From the NCBI GenBank assembly GCA_000751595.1, contig CCMH01000016.1:1-64000 (forward strand): a stretch of DNA of 64,000 bases, given 5' to 3'. The translations under genes and the position numbers were made by a program. The number at the start of each line of letters is the position of its first letter. Positions within the stretch are counted from its first letter, which is position 1. This DNA comes from Weeksella massiliensis. GTDB lineage: Bacteria; Bacteroidota; Bacteroidia; Flavobacteriales; Weeksellaceae. The notes beneath the pieces are model-generated. The model was not told the DNA's origin and did no database searches. It saw nothing but the letters and a program-made list of their open reading frames with translations. Positions 62,107 to 64,000 of this stretch are shown here, piece by piece.

Positions 62107-64000
62107 TTATCGAACAATTTTAGCGGTTATTCTCGACCCGAAGGTAGCAAATAAAATGACAGAAGCCGAACTTATTGGCATTAATATCGCTGCTACAACT
62201 GGTTCTAAATATCCTGTTACCGCGAAAGATAATCCGATTACATTGTACAAAAACGAGATAATAAACGCCGCTACCACAAGGCGCATTGTGTATTTTGACA
62301 TTTTCATAAACCAAGGAATTCGTTGAAATTCTTTCGCATCCAAAATCCCATCACATGATGGTGAAAAGCTATTCATACTTTCGGAGATTGCCACACCCAC
62401 ATCGCTCTGTTTTAGAGCTCCAGCATCATTAAGACCATCTCCAAGCATCATCACTTTTTTTCCTTCTTTTTGTAATTTCTCAATATACACCAATTTATCA
62501 TTTGGCGATTGATTGAAATTCAAGATAGATCCTTCCGGAAATATTTCTGCAAGATACGCTCTTTCTGCATCATTATCACCCGAAAGTACATGTAATTTAT
62601 AAGCGTGCAATTTTTCTAACACTGTATGCAAACCTGCACGATATGTGCTGGTATAAATATATCTACCCAAGACTTCGTCATCTATTTTAATATAAACAAC
62701 CGTCTGATTGATTGCATTTTCCTTCGTTGCTTGCACAAAATCTCTCGAACCGATTTGCACCAATTTCCCATCGACAACTCCTTGTTGTCCTTTTCCGATT
62801 ATCTGTACATAATCTTGTACTTTTGCCGAAGTTTCTACATCTAACATCGCGTACAAAGAACGCGACAAAGGGTGATTCGAATTTCGAAGAACAACTTTCA
62901 CCATCTTTTTCTGCTCGTCTGACAACTCTGTGCCTTCGTACAAAATCTGATCGACTTCGCTTACGGTAATCGTTCCGGTTTTATCAAGAACAACATCGGT
63001 TACTTCGGCCATTTTTTCGATGGTTGATGTATTTTTGATATAAAAATCTTTGTTTCCGAAAATGCGCATCATATTTCCCAACGTAAACGGCGAAGAAAGT
63101 CCGAGTGCACAAGGACAAGCAATAATCAGAATTGCGGCAACCACATCGAGAACACGAGAAGAATCAACGATATACCAATAAATTCCGGCCACTAAACAAA
63201 GTGCCAAAATAATATAGGTAAAATATTCTGCTACGTAGTTTGTTAGAATATTGAGTTCTGAATCGTTTTTCTTGAACGCGTCATTGTTCCACAACTGTGT
63301 AAGGTAACTTTGTTTAATGTCGGCAATCACTTCCAACTCTACAGCTGGCCCAGAAATTCTGCCTCCAGCAAAAATTTTATCACCTGCTTTTTTCTGAATC
63401 AATCGAGATTCTCCGGTCACAAAACTGTTGTCCACCATCGCATCTCCTTTCATCAGAATTACATCGGCAGGAATTAATTCTTCATCACGAATAAGAATTC
63501 TATCACCTTTTTTTAGGTCAGATAATAAAATAGGAACTTCTTTATTATCAACAATTTTGGCAACGGCAATCGGATAGAATGATTTATAATCTCGATCGAA
63601 TGCCAAAGTATTGATGGTTTGTTGTTGAAACCATTTTCCGGTCAACATCAGAAATATCAAACTTGCCAATGTATCGAAATAACCCGGACTTAAATCAAAA
63701 ATAATATCATACGTACTTTTGAAGAAAATCACAAAAATCCCTAAAGTAATCGGTACATCGAGGTTAACGATTCCGTTTTTCAGTCCTTGCCAAGCTGATT
63801 TATAATAATCGGTCGCCGAATATAAAAATACCGGCAACGCCAACAAGAACATTCCCCAACGGAAAACTTCTTTATTTTCTTCTAACCAAGATTCTTTTAC
63901 GCTTCCGAAAAATTCTACATATTCTGGAAAAGACAACAACATGATGTTTCCGAAACAAAAACCGGCAACCACCAATTTTGCGACCAAAGAACGATCGACT
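62107..64000 (-). CDS. ccoI: Copper-translocating P-type ATPase CcoI, partial (N terminus beyond window)
   Basis: The frame stays open to the right edge, giving at least 630 residues of a P1B-type ATPase that supplies copper to cbb3 oxidase. Visible landmarks are the CPx helix (IIACPCALGLSSPFTLG), the A-domain VTGES, phosphorylation site DKTGT, nucleotide-domain HP pair (SNHPLSRSL) and MMLGDGLNDAGAL. Upstream residues include VAGFCFGNIMLLSFPEY, typical of the CcoI subgroup. The TTG at 63987 is not the true start, because coding sequence continues past it; the N-terminal metal-binding domain should lie outside the window. The ccoS gene follows after 91 bp. Confidence 0.93.
   Translation of the reverse strand, partial: VDRSLVAKLVVAGFCFGNIMLLSFPEYVEFFGSVKESWLEENKEVFRWGMFLLALPVFLYSATDYYKSAWQGLKNGIVNLDVPITLGIFVIFFKSTYDIIFDLSPGYFDTLASLIFLMLTGKWFQQQTINTLAFDRDYKSFYPIAVAKIVDNKEVPILLSDLKKGDRILIRDEELIPADVILMKGDAMVDNSFVTGESRLIQKKAGDKIFAGGRISGPAVELEVIADIKQSYLTQLWNNDAFKKNDSELNILTNYVAEYFTYIILALCLVAGIYWYIVDSSRVLDVVAAILIIACPCALGLSSPFTLGNMMRIFGNKDFYIKNTSTIEKMAEVTDVVLDKTGTITVSEVDQILYEGTELSDEQKKMVKVVLRNSNHPLSRSLYAMLDVETSAKVQDYVQIIGKGQQGVVDGKLVQIGSRDFVQATKENAINQTVVYIKIDDEVLGRYIYTSTYRAGLHTVLEKLHAYKLHVLSGDNDAERAYLAEIFPEGSILNFNQSPNDKLVYIEKLQKEGKKVMMLGDGLNDAGALKQSDVGVAISESMNSFSPSCDGILDAKEFQRIPWFMKMSKYTMRLVVAAFIISFLYNVIGLSFAVTGYLEPVVAAILMPISSASVILFATFGSRITAKIVR

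Noticed and set aside
1-64000. Search for CRISPR arrays, insertion sequences, prophage, tRNA and rRNA genes
   Set aside because: No regularly spaced repeats, transposase or integrase ORFs, or structured RNA genes were seen in any gap. Gene order and codon usage look like core genome.

Overview
This window is an AT-rich stretch of a Bacteroidota chromosome, most likely a flavobacterium of the Weeksellaceae/Flavobacteriaceae group. The evidence is a complete sprA (type IX secretion translocon), a ruvA-sprA-gcvH neighbourhood, a fused ccoNO cbb3 oxidase, a 14-gene nuo operon with the short NuoG, a class II HMG-CoA reductase, TAnnTTTG-type promoter elements, and Gln at the mature N terminus of every predicted signal-peptidase-I protein seen. 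I cannot name the species. There are no rRNA or tRNA genes, insertion sequences, phage genes or CRISPR arrays that I can see. The content is mostly core genome.

Layout. 0.3-2.6 kb: ECF sigma factor, membrane-anchored partner and an outer-membrane barrel protein. 2.6-5.3 kb (minus strand): small membrane protein, YkgJ-type cysteine cluster protein, endonuclease V-like protein and mvaA. 5.4-14.8 kb: a peptide-utilisation block with a DPP-IV-type peptidase, four tandem POT/PTR2 peptide transporters and an exported thioredoxin. 14.7-24.7 kb: housekeeping and hypothetical genes (comEC, DUF2141, lpxB, DUF2480, glutaminyl cyclase, CpsB-like phosphatase, ruvC, GH3-like, DUF2797, a small lipoprotein). 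24.8-28.2 kb: mfd. 28.4-41.3 kb: nuoA-N. 41.5-44.1 kb: M1 peptidase and coaX. 44.2-47.2 kb: hutU and a ygiD-like dioxygenase. 47.2-55.6 kb (minus): vanZ-like, gcvH, sprA, ruvA. 55.7-64 kb (minus): the cbb3 oxidase cluster ccoI-ccoS-ccoNO-ccoQ-ccoP-ccoG-ccoH-SafE-like; ccoI runs off the right edge. ccoS (57 aa) was found by translating the gap upstream of ccoNO.

How the genes fit together. Complex I and the high-affinity cbb3 oxidase give the two ends of an aerobic/microaerobic respiratory chain. The DPP-IV peptidase, POT transporters, M1 peptidase and urocanase point to growth on peptides and amino acids. SprA and glutaminyl cyclase serve protein export and maturation.

The most unusual signal is not a gene. 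The 8-mer GGTAGGAT (ATCCTACC on the other strand) occurs 26 times by my manual scan, against roughly 1.5 expected from base composition. It appears in several reading frames, and five copies lie in intergenic DNA or at a stop codon. Ten copies extend to the 9-mer CATCCTACC. The density and context resemble a DNA uptake sequence or another genome-wide recognition motif. A second noteworthy site is a perfect TTGAT-N4-ATCAA (FNR/CRP-type) palindrome about 41 bp upstream of the inferred transcription start of the ygiD-like gene.
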